This document shows, piece by piece, positions 44,974 through 56,826 of a DNA stretch of 57,134 nt. Position 1 is the first letter of the stretch, and each line of letters begins with the position of its first letter. Under the pieces are notes generated by a model. It did no database searches and had not been told where the DNA came from. It worked only from the letters and a program-made list of their open reading frames with translations. The position numbers were made by a program, and so were the translations under genes. Source of the DNA: Flammula alnicola (lineage: Eukaryota > Basidiomycota > Agaricomycetes > Agaricales > Strophariaceae); assembly GCA_015499995.1 (NCBI GenBank), contig JADNRV010000306.1, forward strand, positions 1 through 57,134, given 5' to 3'.

Positions 44974-47900
44974 TCAAATAATAGGACCCAGGCCGAAATC
45001 GCCATGCTCGCTGCGCATATGTCCGTATATGCCCTCCCCGTTCGGGAACGTCTGCAAGCACACCCAGCAGATATGGGTTTTGCACATCGTGCACATCATA
45101 TGGTTACACCCCTCGTCTTTCTCTATCGCAATCTTACAACCCGGGCACTGCTTGACGTCATGCTTGCCCACCCAATCTTTGAAAAGATCATCTCCACCGC
45201 TCGATTCGGAACAAGTGAGGCCATCGTGTGCGTCCGTGTGGCAGTTTGGACAGATCCTAAGGAGGCAAGTCGGGCATTGGATGAAGACGCCTTCTGGTGC
45301 GGCGCGATATACCTGCGGACAGTCGGGTGTGGGGCAGAAATGATATTCGTCCGGGTGGGTTTGGATATGTGCCGAGAAAGCTGCGTTGACAATAGCGTCG
45401 AAGTCCCCAACGGGCAACAACTCTCGTGCCGTGGACAAAGGGATGTGTTCCGTACACTTTCCTTCGTCTCCAAGACAAGTCAACGGGAAGAATTTGTGAT
45501 CGATGGCCGCCATTAGGTATCTTTTCAAGCATGCCCGACAGAATGAATGTCCGCAAAAGAGCTGGACAGGCGACGACGCCTCGCTGAAGCATACTGGACA
45601 TTCGTTCCGAGTAGCTGCCATTCGTGGCGGGTTGTACCGGTTTTTCATTTGGGCGCGGTTGACAGCCTCAGATGCGACGATGAAGGCGTCTTCGTCACCC
45701 CGTACCCTGAGGAAGTGACGCCAAAAATCGAGCACCACATTGTCGGGGCCGAGCTGCTTCTGCAACAATAGATACTCGTCGTTCGAAAAAGTAGCCGTAA
45801 CACGAGGGTCCAAACGAATGACGTGCGACTTTTGGAACTGCAACTGCGCCATTTTGTGGAGGATCTTCTCGCGAACTACCACCCGACCTTCCGAGACACC
45901 AAACAATCGAATGATTCGCCGGGGAGCATCTTTTTCGATTGTGACACCTTTGAATTGTCGCTCGAGATCCTGGAGGAAGAGGATACCCTGATTCCGACCG
46001 AAGAAATCATCCCAGACTACTTTACCATTCTCCAGGAGTGGTTCGCCGTTCAGAATCCTCTCCACCCGGGATTTCAAACGACCGAGAGTCTTCATATCCT
46101 CTCCGGACAAGCGTAGCGAGATGTACGATGTTTTGTCTATGACCGAGAGATTGTGGCTTGGATCATGTCGCCAGATCTTCTCCGCGAACACCTTAAGCTC
46201 TGCTGCGAGTTTCCGGAACTTGTCCACCGACAACGAGAACGATATCGTCTTAATATGCCTCGCCACGATCCTGTTACGTCCGGTATATGCAGGTTTTCGG
46301 CCGTTAAGATTTTCAGCAGCTGCCTTCGCGTCGTTGGGAGTAGAAAAATAAGCCCAGGCACGCATTTTGCCTTCTTTGTAGGGCGGAGGTCTGAAGTCGA
46401 GGTCGATCATCGTTGAGTGGAACTGGTAACAGAGCTTCCTGATGCCGTTGATGGTGTCTTGGACAGTGTAATCGGGGTAGTTGGGTCGCTCCGTCACCAT
46501 GCCTTGGTGTGGTCCGAAAACTTCCATCCCCTCCTCAGTGACGTTCACAGGCAGATTTTGGAATTTGACTGTCACTCTACCCACCGCCGGTACGCCAGTG
46601 TGCAAAGCAGCAACTGTCAAGTAATTGCCATAAGGGGTATGCCGCGCCTTCTGGATGGCTGCGTTCGCCTGTTCCTCGTTGGCATATCCCATGTAGACGT
46701 TCCGATGGGGGGCGTCCCAGTCGATGCGAACAACGGTATCCTTGATGAGCGTGCCATTCTGTTTCCCTTCCACGGCCATGCGAAGTTCCAGTTTATATCC
46801 AAATTCAATAGCACCATGAAGCGTCGTAAATGCCTTGTACGCCTCCGATGCCTTGGAGAACTGTACTTTGGCAGTCATAGGAGAGGCAGGGTTAAGGGGT
46901 CGTCTGATCTCGAGGATCTCTCCGAAAGGTCGCAGCATCCGGGTCAACTTCGCATCGCCAATATCCCTCGGAAGGCCGCTCACGAATACCCAAGGCGATT
47001 CGAACCCCGTAACGATGTCCTCTATCTCGAAGCCTGAACCGAATTTCAACCGCAGGTGCTGATGAAGGATGGTTGAATAGGATTCCGGAGGCCTCCTGAT
47101 CATTGGTCTTGCCGGTGTCGCAGGTAATTCAGCAGGTATAGTAGGCAATTGTTTCGGTGGTTCCTATCCAGAGTAACGATTAGACGAGAAATGTGGTGGT
47201 GAAGAAACTTCTTACAGGTGGGTCGTCGTCGTAATCCAGGTCTTCGTGTATATAATTACAAGCATATCCGAGAGAGCACTGATTACGCAACCAGTTTCTA
47301 CACCGTTCACTATTCCTGGGCCGAGGGTGTCGTTTGATCTCTGGCCCAGCAGCTGGCGCTAGATCTTGTTTAGGCGGTAGACGTTGTGGAGCGGGAGTTG
47401 GGTATTGTGGAGGCGGAGAAGGCGGAGGAATTGAAGTTTCAAATGTGTTTTCTTTCCTTTTCGTTGCGGCCCTCCGAGTCGACGAAGGTGGCGTCTCTTC
47501 GACGGTATCGTTGCTGTCACTCCACGCACTTTCTTCGGTGTGTACCTCCCAATTACGAGGATTGGAGGGATACAGAGCTCGTACATGGGCAGGTACCTCA
47601 TCGTCACTGTCGTCAGAGAAGCCGTTTGTATCTGATGAACCGTGGTGACCCCTTGAAGACTTGTGAAGTCCAATCATCTTATCCCAATTGTGAACATCGT
47701 CCATAGATCTCGACGAACAATCCGCAGGTAAGGGCTGTGTGGGACGATGATGAGAAGGCGGCTTTGTCGTTGGCTTTGAGTTTTGTGCAAGCGGGGGAGA
47801 ACTTGCCATCGTTTTCGCTACGTCCGCTGAAGAAGCCAGGGCAGGCAGTTTGACGCGTATAGGGTTATCCACCGAAATAGAACTGATTTGCGCATTGCCT

Positions 47901-48881
47901 GGATGCATCTCTGGGGCACAGTTGGCTGCATCTCCAGGCAGGATGTTCGACCCATTGCATTTCGCAGACCCTGCTGTAGCCTTCATGTGTTCGAAACGCA
48001 CTTGTTCTTGGATCGCAATGGGCAAGTAAGCTTTCTTGTCAAGGGGATGGATACGAGAACATCGAGATCCGTGCGGACACCATCGTCTATAACTGACGAA
48101 ATCATAGCATATGTCATTGAGTATGGCACGAGTAGGGAAGGCCTAAGTATACGTCAGCACAGGTTGTACTTTCTTGACTGTAGACGAACCTCAATCCCAT
48201 AGGCTCGGAACTGTTCTCTGGTTCCAGACCCGGAAGTTGTGGAGGTAGCGGCAGACGCTAGAAATTGGTCATATCTTGCTGTCAGGACATTTTCAGCGGA
48301 AAGCGGGTCGTAAGTATCGGAGTCGCAGATATTTGTGGCATTTGTTCTAACTGCGCCGTCGATGCACTGGAAAGGAACTGGTTGAAGGGTAGGCTGCTGG
48401 GTGGCAATGAGGAAGGCTTAAATATAGATCTGGACAACGAGATACCTTATTCACGGACGACGACGCTTCAAGTAATTTAGAGAGGCTTTTCCTGGGCCTC
48501 GTGTCCGGTAGAATTGACCTCACATCAAATGACGTCGCCTGCATTCCACAAGTCTCAGCAAGGTTCAGTGCGACAAGGTGGGGAAAGACTAACTGATGGA
48601 TTTGAGCTAGCCGTAGTAGAGACGGCGACAGGTTTTGCAGATAATCCTGCCCTCACCCTCCTATCCTTCTTCACTGGGGGAACGCGGGGGCTATTCTCAT
48701 TTGCATGGCGATCCTGACCGCCGATCGTGGGGGGTGACGGAGACATACCGAGGCCGGGAGGAGACGATGATGACACGGTCGTCATTGTGGTGGTGGTGGA
48801 TAATGAAGGCACGAGCCCAATAGACTTGGCAGGAGAGGTGTGGATCGCCGACATCGAAGGACCAGGGGGTCGACGGGGCAT
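44974..48881 (-). CDS. CCCH/RRM/RBR-type E3 ubiquitin ligase, 1224 aa
   Basis: Five exons in one frame: 48881-48594, 48538-48446, 48366-48190, 48142-47216 and 47163-44974. RBR ligases take ubiquitin from an E2 onto a RING2 cysteine and pass it to substrate. RING1 begins CPVCFSEASS near residue 1017, an IBR follows (CPTPDCPQVYRAAPEG, then CPTCLLRICPNCHTDAH), and RING2 has CPGCKIAIEKDEGCNHMMC, where the Cys in EGCNHM is the expected catalytic residue. Upstream are two CCCH zinc fingers (the first near residue 200, CPHGSRCSRIH; the second near 467, CRNWLRNQCSLGYACNYIH). At least one RRM-like region (PWVFVSGLPRDIGDAKLTRM) and a KH-like stretch follow. Together these suggest an RNA-associated ligase. 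Start chosen at MPRRPPGPSMSA; the frame is open further upstream. Confidence 0.85.
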
Positions 48882-49634
48882 TGCCGACGATGAGACGTAG
48901 TAGTAAAGGCGAAAGAGCGAACTGGGGGATTTTCTCTGCACGTAAAAAGAGAAGAGGTAGAACGTCCTCGCCGTTCGTACCTGTAGTGCAGAAGGTGGAT
49001 GTGAGACCGAGGCCTGAGCGCTTGAGCGCGCACAATACTGGCACAAGAAGTTGAAGCTGAAGCTTGAAGGGTCACTATGTCACTGTGTGAGCCCTGTGTC
49101 CGAGCGTGACTCATTCCTTCCTTTTCCGGCGTATTTCATGACGGATGGAATTTCAAATCCGAACTTCTCAAGGAGCTTTCTCCTCTCCAGCCTTCAAATT
49201 TCAAACGTTCAAGTTCCTTCGACTTGAAATTATCCAGACTTGATAGGTCATTATTCTCGACGCCACAATTACGGGAACCTATAGCTAGACATTTACATTG
49301 CTGAATGTGCCGATAACCGGAGCATTGCAGCTTATGCCACCTATCTAAAGAAATTTAAGAGAGAAGAATACCACACTCAGCCCGAGGAAGCCCGACATAG
49401 TCTATCAGGAATACGAGAAACACGCCTCCGGTATTGAGATCCGACCCGGTATTGACTCGGAATACCAGGCAGTGGGAGATCAGGTATCGTCTTTGAGGGT
49501 GAGTTCAAAGACGGCTGTTGACTTCGACCCGTTAGATCCTTGTTCTTGAATCGCAGTTGCTCAGTTGGAGAGATCGACGAGATCGAGCTTCAAGTTTGCT
49601 GTAACAAGATTCCATCGGATATCATATAACCGAC
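48882..49634. other. Spacer between tandem minus-strand genes
   Basis: Holds the 5' region of the RBR gene and the 3' flank of the KAR5-like gene. No separate gene recognised. An open frame continues upstream of the chosen RBR start to about 49,046, so a longer N-terminus cannot be excluded. Confidence 0.4.
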
Positions 49635-51945
49635 TCACGAGTGCAACACAGACGAAAGGACGCGCGCCGATTTTTGCACGACGATGTTTCGTGTCGCAAA
49701 AAACAGAATCATGAAGATAGTCTGATTCATCAAAATAAGCAAAAAATTCCACAGGCCACACCGGGTATATCGCTCACCACCACCGCAGAGAAAACGGCCC
49801 GAAACACAATCCAGCTGAAACTGAGAATTGACAGCAGTAACCGGAACGAGAATAGCCGCTCGAGGTATGAGAAAGAACCTGGGTCAGCTAAGAAAAGACG
49901 GAAAATTTTGAGTGACAGCTGATCCATCCAACAACGTCAAACTCACCCCGATATATCAGCTCCAATAGCTGCATTATCCAGCTCTTCCAATGTTGACTAG
50001 CAGGTTGTGTTTGGATCTTGAGGTGCTGTCCGATAAGATGCGCAGACCCGTTAATCTTGTCAAGCTCCGTGTTAGCAGTTTCAGTTAAGTGATGCAAAGT
50101 TTTGACAAGGTCAGACGCTGCAACCGATGCTTCAGCTTGAATGACCCGAATATTCCTTGTCTCGCGTATCGACATCTGAAGGCTTTCGGATGTTTGTGCG
50201 ACTTGATCGGAAAGCTGGAGGATGGACTATAACCATTGGCGTGGATGAATATGAGAAGGAGCACTGCAGAGAAGGTGAACGCCGACCTGTTTCATTTCAT
50301 TGAAGTCCGTGCCGAGTTCCATCCAACGTGCTTGGATCGTCAACTAGGTCATCAATGTCAAGTCAGGGCAAATAAGCGATTAAGCCGATCTTTGATTTAC
50401 GAGGAATTGATCCAGCCGCTGATAACCAGCCTCGTGGCCAGAAAGTAAACTGTCAAACCGAGAAGCGAGCGCAAGATGCAGGGAATTAAGATGTTCGCTT
50501 AAACCATTGGAATGCTACAAAGCATGGAGAAGAGAACGGTCAGAAAATAAGTCGGTCGATGAGCGCATGACTGTAAAGCCCTACGCTATGAACAACATTG
50601 TCCAGAGCGAGTTCTACCTGACCATGAAGTCAGCTCCGTGTGGAAAGGAACCTAAGACAAGAAGATACTCACTCGAGCAATAGACTGGACGTCTGCTTCT
50701 TCCCTCCGAGAGAGCATTTGATGTGCCGTACTCCAGAAATGTTGTAGGATCTACGTAAAATTCGGAATAGAATCAGGCGAGATGCTCGATCTTCATAAAA
50801 CAGGGAAGCGACGAACATCGTTGACTTCGTCCTTGAGTTGCAGGATGAAGTTATCTGTGCCCGATTGATGCTTTTCTGAGAGGATTTTCATCTCGAATAT
50901 TAGATGTTGCATTTCCTTCCCGTACAGGCACTTTAATAGACGGGAAATGTGATCAACTTGAGGAATAGGCTTACTGTGGATCTTTGCGCCCAATCCTCTG
51001 AGTGTTTTACTGAGGCCATCTCCCGGTCGACGACAAAGCGTATGAGAGCAATCTTTTCTACAGTGGCGTTGTAGTAGATATCGCGGGCCAGATCTAGTGC
51101 ACAGAGTTGAAGTCTATCTACAGAAAAATAAACGATGAACGTGCCAATTTCATTCCATCGGCGAAAAGCATGGCAAAGCTGAGCTATATATCCATTATTC
51201 CTTGAATATATGCGCGAAAGGACGAAAGAAAAAGGAGAACGCACGGACTTCTCGTAGATAGCCAGAATAGCTGGACCAGAATTGAGCACTTCGGGCAAGA
51301 GAGCTAAGGAGAATTTTTAAATCGAGGTTATGAGGATTTTCAATCCGTCAACCCTTACTCGACGCATTCGCCTTGCATTTGCGAGAGATGTCCTTTCTTG
51401 TATACGTATCGTCAAGCGAGAACGGACGACACTCCAGAGGGAGCGAATGGTGCTTAGCCGTCGCTACTTCGCATAGTGTCATCGATATGGCAGCTTTAGA
51501 ATGAGACGCGTTAAAATGATAGCCACAGCCGAACGTTTCTTGTTACCCTTTACTCTTGCGTCTTCATCCATACCCAATTCCGTACAGTGGATATGGATAA
51601 GTTTCGCGGCTTTCTTAAAACAATCAGGTTTATGCGAGGATTGTAGTGCCTCTAAAACCATGATGCTCGGAGATGTTGTCGTGCATATAGAAAGATGAGG
51701 GATTGTACCATAATTTATGCGCAAGGAAGTCGCGTCTTCTTCACTCAGAAGAGATTCTCATAGTCGGGCACATTAGACGACAGGGAATTTTAAGAAAAAA
51801 ATTCAGATGTACCTATGTTCCCAAGTCCCTCAGCCTCAGCGCTTCCAATTTTGACGACAGCATTCGCTTTTCTTGGCCACGAGAATCCAAGACAGCCCCG
51901 TAAAGGTGCGACACTCATTAACAGAACAGGCAGCAACACAATCAT
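49635..51945 (-). CDS. KAR5: KAR5/Tht1-like nuclear fusion protein
   Basis: KAR5/Tht1 proteins act in the nuclear envelope/ER in karyogamy. The first exon has a signal-peptide-like hydrophobic N-terminus from an ATG at 51945 (MIVLLPVLLMSVAP). A Cys-containing lumenal domain follows: PDCFKKAAKLIHIHCTELGM, DARV/KAAISMTLCEVATAKHHSL, then GECVDSLARSAQFWSSYSGY and PQLCHAFRRWNEIDLARDIY. Downstream are long helical, coiled-coil-like exons (QTSESLQMSIRETRNIRVIQ, SDLVKTLHHLTETANTELDK). The C-terminus has a hydrophobic anchor pair (LLLSILSFSWIVFRAVFS and TIFMILFFATR), ending at a TGA at 49635-49637. About ten introns. One junction (near 51,070-51,110) seems to use a GC-AG intron. Between SLPLECRPFSLDD and QMQGECVD the frame changes by one base with no good intron, so a frameshift there is possible. 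Exons 1-2 are not fully resolved. Confidence 0.7.
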
Positions 51946-52443
51946 GATTAGAATTAGGACGTGTCGCCACCAGAGCAGAAACTTTTTTTTCTGAAGAGGA
52001 AAGGTCAAACTTTCAAAGATATTCGTACGGAGTCCGGACGCGTCGCCAAGAAATGTCAGTATTTGATGATCATGGCGATGCTATTCGCAACAAACATTGA
52101 TGGCCACGTTCGAATTCTCCGTCTACATTTCAGCAATTTGTCTCGTAGCCCGGCTAGTTTTCTCAAATCCCACAAGACAAGCCAGTGAATCTGTGCTTAG
52201 AATGCACTCACATGGATCTATATGTATCTTCACACGAGAAGCAGACAGGCAACTGGAATTACCGTGTACTTAACACGCGCAGCCGTTGTCAATGTCATCC
52301 TCCGAGTCACGCGCAGTTCAAGGCGCACTCAACCAGTGCTTCCAATTCATAGAAAAGCATCCAGGTCAAGCCCAAGTTTGCTCTTCTCCCCATTCTCTCC
52401 TCGAATTTATCAAGTCCTTCCCTGAAACTATCCGCCTGAAACT
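51946..52443. promoter_or_regulatory. Divergent intergenic region of KAR5-like and GST genes
   Basis: 498 bp between two divergent start codons. It contains the GST 5' leader, pyrimidine-rich from about 52,370. No specific site identified. Confidence 0.4.
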
Positions 52444-53569
52444 ATGTTGATTGTCCACCATCTTAATAATTCGCGTTCTCAACGGATTCTATGGTTACTT
52501 GTGCGTCTATCGTTTCATTTGCACAGCCTGCGCGGTGCCTGTGAATGTTTAACGTTTAACTCTGAACTATATACGTGTAGGAAGAATTAGGTGTCCCATA
52601 CGAAATCAAGAAGTATCAGAGAACGCCAGAGCAACGGGCACCTCCCGAATTACTGGCAATTAGTCCTCTTGGAAAATCGCCAGTTATTACGGACGGCGAT
52701 GTCACCCTCGCCGAAAGCGGTGCTATCGTTGGTGTGTATTTTCTAGGACCTGCTTGTGAAACCCGTATAGTAAATAACATGGATTCCCGCTAGAATACGT
52801 CATCACAAAGTACGGCAATGGAAAGGGCGTTCCACCGGAGTCTGGCTATCTTGATAACCTTTACTGTAAGCCGGAGCGCAATCGTTTGACGTACGTTTAC
52901 TCAATCACACTTGAATTTCTTGTTTCTTTTAGTTAGTCATTATGCCGAAGGCTCTCTCATGCCGGTCATAGTTCAGAAATTTATCTTTGACTTGATGCCC
53001 AAACGGTCGCCTTTCCTCATCCGACCTTTCGTAAACATGATATTCGGTCAACTCGACAAGCAACTCGTTCAGCCGGAAATGGAGAAACACTTGACGATGG
53101 TGAAGTCAACTCGGAGTCCATGCGTCGAAATCGAATATTTACATGAGCCTGGACACAGATTGAAGCCCATCTTCAAAAGTCCAAATCCATCTTCTTCGCC
53201 GGAGGGCAGGAACCTACAGTGCGTAAAAGGCTTTTCGTTCCGAGATGTTTCAAATAAAATGGAGCTGACTCCTATGCAAAGTCTGCAGATTACCAGATGG
53301 CATTCCCTCTGGAGGCAATCGTTGCGGACGCCCCCCAAGTGGCTGGTCCTAAAATAAAGGAATTTGTCAGGGCCATCCATGAGCGGTAAGCAATCTTCCA
53401 CTTTATTTTAGCACTTTCAAGGAGGGTTGACCGGGCGCACTCTAGGGAAGCTTATAAAGCGGTATGTCCGGTCAAATTTGTGTAAGCCAAGTTTCGTGGT
53501 CCAATTAAACTTACTATTCGTATGTAGGCTCTCAGCAAAGGGGGAGAATACTCATATGCGAAACTCTGA
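52444..53569 (+). CDS. Glutathione S-transferase, 221 aa
   Basis: Eight exons in frame: 52444-52500, 52581-52731, 52794-52865, 52933-53099, 53159-53222, 53289-53385, 53446-53461 and 53528-53569; one exon is only 16 nt. GSTs conjugate glutathione to electrophiles or reduce peroxides in the cytosol. The N-terminal thioredoxin fold starts MLIVHHLNNSRSQRILWLLE with SRSQR in the usual catalytic position, continues EELGVPYEIKKYQR, and has the glutathione-binding AESGAIVEYV (the ES of the G-site). The helical C-terminal domain contains FSHYAEGSLMPVIVQ, IFFAGGQEPT and MAFPLEAIVADAPQ. Length and order match the fungal GTT1-like class. The junction giving TVHYQMAFP uses a GTAAAA donor chosen on phase. 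No defect seen. Confidence 0.9.
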
Positions 53570-53987
53570 GGAAGGAATTCAGAATCATAGTTGTAGTATG
53601 AACATCTATAATGATATTAAATATGCAAGATATAAATACAGGCAGAGATGCGGAAAGAAGCCAGGTATTAATGAATAGCCTGCACGAATATGCTACACTG
53701 TATAAAACCAAAACAATAAAGTGGATATGTTACTGTGCGAAAGAAAGGACTGTGTGCTACAGAAAGAACGAGGGACGAATAAGTGATATGCTAAAGATAT
53801 CATTTTAAAGTATTAGTGGCTGTAAGGTAGGAATAAAATGGACATGAACGGGCAGTGACCGGCAATGTGGAGAAAGCTAGGGCTACAGGTGTGAAAGTGT
53901 GGACAGAACCAGCGTGGTAATACAGTAATGAACGAGCAAACCTTTAAAACGATATGAATGGAGACCGGTGGCAAAGTGAATGGGATA
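53570..53987. other. Convergent 3' flank, AT-rich
   Basis: 418 bp between the stop codons of the GST gene (plus) and the gene at 53988 (minus). It is AT-rich with several AATAAA-like signals (for example near 53,718). No gene. Confidence 0.5.
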
Positions 53988-55412
53988 TCAGTGGGCATTT
54001 TCAGTGCGTCGGCGAAGGAGTTGACCGGACTGAGCCTTTTGCTCCCATGCAAGGGGTGACTCTCCCTCATTCCAATTCTCGGTAAGAGGGTCATGGTCAA
54101 AGTCGCCGTCCTTGTAGCCGTAGCGCTGCTTGAGCAATCGCAAGAGCGGGTTGCGCAATGCCGGGTCCATCCGCACGTTCTCTCCTGGGTGATAACTCCC
54201 AACTCCGTGGCGAGAAAGGCTCTCTTCAAATAGGGCTTCATCGTACGAACAGCCACAGTTGAGATAGCCCTGGGGGGCGTGCCTTGGAGGATAGACGCGA
54301 CGTTCGCGTCGCGAATCGTGCCAAGAGCAGAGGGCGTTTCCTGCGCGGTTGAGAGAGCAGAATATCTTCTTGCGTGCATCGGTGCGGGCTTTCCATTGGG
54401 CCTGGAAGGGGGCAGAGGGTGGCGTATTGGGGAGTCCTGAAGCACTACCAAGAGATATTGCTGTCTTGGCGCGTCTGCATTCTTGTTCTAGTTCGTGGAC
54501 GCGGCGTTGGAGATAACGAATCGTGTCCGCCTCGCTTCTGCCACCCTGAGGGGATGAAGGGTACTGATTCATCGAGGGTCCGGGGAAACCCATCGCGCCA
54601 CTAACTTGCTGTGTAAGCATATGGCTGTTGGCTTGGCCATAAGGAGAGTGAGGTGAAAGAGATTCCGGAGAAACGTTTCGTGACGTAGTAAAGTCGTTCA
54701 TTGCCGAGATGTCGAGGTTCGTGTTGTTCACGGGGAAGGACAGGCCTCCATGTCCGGGCACGCCCGGATAAGCCGAGTTGTTCATAGCTATCGTCATGTT
54801 CGTCGGTATTTGAGAAGAGGTGTTCCATGTCAGGTCATGATGTTGTTGCATGTTGCCAGCGTAGACACTCCCGCTGTTGGACGATGCAGGAGACTTTGAC
54901 TGTCTTGAGTGCGACGCCATGTTGGCATCGCCCATGGCGCCAGTGAGGCTAGAGCTAGCCGGATAGGACTCCTGTAGGTAATGAGAACGTTGGATGGTAG
55001 AGTAAATAGACATGTCACTTACATGCATAAACTGGGACCCAAGTGAGTAGGCAGTCTGATCCTCGCCGTCGGATGACCTGCGTTCAACGGGGGGATGGGA
55101 TCGGCCGTGGCCAGTTCTGGCTCCGGTGTGACTCCATGTTCCGAAGGTTGTAGAGGACATTATGCCAAATTCTTCTCGAGGTGAATTAGTGTGGCGGTTG
55201 ATTGCAGGATAGGGTCTCGGACGTTTTGGCCCAGCCGCGGAAGATATGGAACCTTTTCGACGCGACGTCGTTGACGAAGACACACCCTGCAACGGAAGAG
55301 AGGAGGGGGAGGGAGTAATGGGGGGACTGATTAATGAGAGATTATGTTCGTGAAACTCCTCTTTTATTTGCGTCGGTCTGTCTAGGAGATAGTCAAGGGA
55401 TTTGGGATCCAT
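53988..55412 (-). CDS. Conserved protein of unknown function with a coiled coil, about 457 aa
   Basis: Open from ATG 55412 (MDPKSLDYLLDRPTQIKEEF) to a stop at 53988. A probable 51-nt intron (54,972-55,022, GTAAGT donor, ACAG acceptor) is a multiple of three and has no stop, so retaining it would add 17 residues. Residues 1-300 are Ser/Pro/Asn-rich and likely disordered, with a basic patch (SRRKGS, KRPRPYP). A short coiled coil follows (ADTIRYLQRRVHELEQECRR). A conserved C-terminal domain has regularly placed Cys, Trp and Arg residues (KKIFCSLNRAGNALCSWHDS, RRERRVYPPRHAPQGYLNCG, RNPLLRLLKQRYGYKDGDFD). It resembles basidiomycete proteins without a function; a nuclear role is a guess from the basic patches. 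Confidence 0.75.
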   Translation of the reverse strand: MDPKSLDYLLDRPTQIKEEFHEHNLSLISPPITPSPSSLPLQGVSSSTTSRRKGSISSAAGPKRPRPYPAINRHTNSPREEFGIMSSTTFGTWSHTGARTGHGRSHPPVERRSSDGEDQTAYSLGSQFMHVSDMSIYSTIQRSHYLQESYPASSSLTGAMGDANMASHSRQSKSPASSNSGSVYAGNMQQHHDLTWNTSSQIPTNMTIAMNNSAYPGVPGHGGLSFPVNNTNLDISAMNDFTTSRNVSPESLSPHSPYGQANSHMLTQQVSGAMGFPGPSMNQYPSSPQGGRSEADTIRYLQRRVHELEQECRRAKTAISLGSASGLPNTPPSAPFQAQWKARTDARKKIFCSLNRAGNALCSWHDSRRERRVYPPRHAPQGYLNCGCSYDEALFEESLSRHGVGSYHPGENVRMDPALRNPLLRLLKQRYGYKDGDFDHDPLTENWNEGESPLAWEQKAQSGQLLRRRTENAH

Positions 55413-56150
55413 GATCAATAGGCAGTGCAAAGGGAGAAACAGTAGCAACAGGGTTTTTGACTGAGGGATAATTTTCAAGATCGATGGAATACTCGCCTAG
55501 CTCTGATGTCGTGAAGGTGGTTCGCAAAACATAGCGACTTGGAAGATCTTGGGAAGATCCTCCAGTAGCAAGGCTGTGAGGCAGGATACTGTAGGAGACG
55601 CAAATCGGACCTAGTCAGATCTGATGGCATAAACTTTGTTAGGCGAAGGTTGATCAAATCAAAGAGGCCGCGATCCCGAAATGCTGGCTTCATCTTGTTT
55701 CAGTGTTTTGATATCCTTGATGTCGTTGGCAAAAAGCGCAACCTGTGGCTGACAGTGTCTCCGGCTCGTCGCTGCTCGACCGGATCAAATTCTTCCTTCA
55801 CTAATCTTGAAGTCTTGCTACATACGTGCCACGGACCCGCAATACTTATGGCTAGTCTTCCTCTCATCGTAAACGTCGGAGTCTACGATAGTTAAGAATT
55901 AGAGTTTTTTTTCTACAAGGTTCAGTATCTTTGTCTCGCCGGAGAGATAGCTTCATACAACTTGAATCAAGACAGGCACAAAAGTTATGTGGTGGGCTTC
56001 AATTGAATGTGAGATGGTGTCTCGCTCGCCTTAATTAAGGGGCTCGGAGCAGTCTCTCCCTAATTTTGGAAAACAGTAGTATTGTGCAATGGCTGTTTCT
56101 TTACCGCCATTGTTGGAGGCGCCTATGCATAGCTGTAGACTCTCTGCGCG
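55413..56150. other. Upstream region, no gene identified
   Basis: About 740 bp between the start of the gene at 55412 and the stop of the small CX9C gene at 56151, both on the minus strand. An 81-codon plus-strand frame (55650-55895) exists but is unlike a conserved protein. Probably promoter plus 5' leader, possibly with a leader intron. Confidence 0.4.
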
Positions 56151-56619
56151 TTACAGAGATTTGGACGAGTGCCAGTCTGAACTACCTATGCTTTGATCCG
56201 GGAACTGCGCCTCGTCAAATTCCTCGGGACCATCGTAGCGGACTACTTCTCTCCATGGACGACCTTTAATAGAATCGCTCCTAAGGGTTTTTGCAGCTTT
56301 TAGAATAAAAACGAGGATATTCACGTCCCGTTACTTACTTGAAGCCTGGGGGTATTTCGATCTGTCCATTCGTCACATTCACATTGACAAACTTTGTGAT
56401 TTCAACGGCAGGCTGACCCGTGCAGCTATATCGGGCGGCCAACTTCGATAATCAACAAACACTGACACGCTGTCTGTGGGCTTACATTTTCAGAATACGA
56501 AGAATAGGGAAGCATTGGAAAGTCGGTGCGCCCTTACGACTGGTTGTCAGTTCGCAGGTGTACTGGAGGATCTCTGCGATACGACACTCAGGCTGTGGAT
56601 GGTCCGGGGCGATTGTCAT
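56151..56619 (-). CDS. Small twin-CX9C protein, Som1-like, 116 aa
   Basis: Three exons, 56619-56486, 56425-56339 and 56280-56151, joined by 60- and 58-nt GT-AG introns. The protein has two C-x9-C pairs: CRIAEILQYTC and CFPILRILKIC. Twin CX9C proteins are normally imported into the mitochondrial intermembrane space and oxidised by Mia40. Spacing and wording (ECRIAEILQYTCE, FQCFPILRIL, PAVEITKF) recall the Som1 family, a factor of the inner-membrane peptidase complex, but the name is from memory. The C-terminal tail is acidic and hydrophilic (RPWREVVRYDGPEEFDEAQF). The start codon faces the SAH1 gene across 207 bp. Confidence 0.65.
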
Positions 56620-56826
56620 CTGCAAAAAGCAGTCGCGTCGAGGAGAGACTTTGCAACGGGCACGGTAGAGGCAACAACGAAAGACCCATGTGTGTTTACC
56701 TAATCAAATCGATGTCGGCAACCCCCACACCATCACGTGGACAAAAAACAAAAACGTTCGACCACGAAATGTTTAACCAACTTTCTCTTCATCCACTTAC
56801 TCCCATCCTCTATTTCTCACTCAAAA
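56620..56826. promoter_or_regulatory. 207-bp divergent promoter
   Basis: The whole interval between the CX9C gene and the SAH1-like gene. A CACGTG motif (about 56,735-56,740) is an E-box of the kind bound by bHLH factors; the last 60 bp before 56,827 are pyrimidine-rich. Confidence 0.5.

Noticed and set aside
46417..47037. 206-codon plus-strand frame inside the RBR gene
   Set aside because: Antisense shadow of the last RBR exon, which carries clear RRM-like and RING motifs on the other strand.
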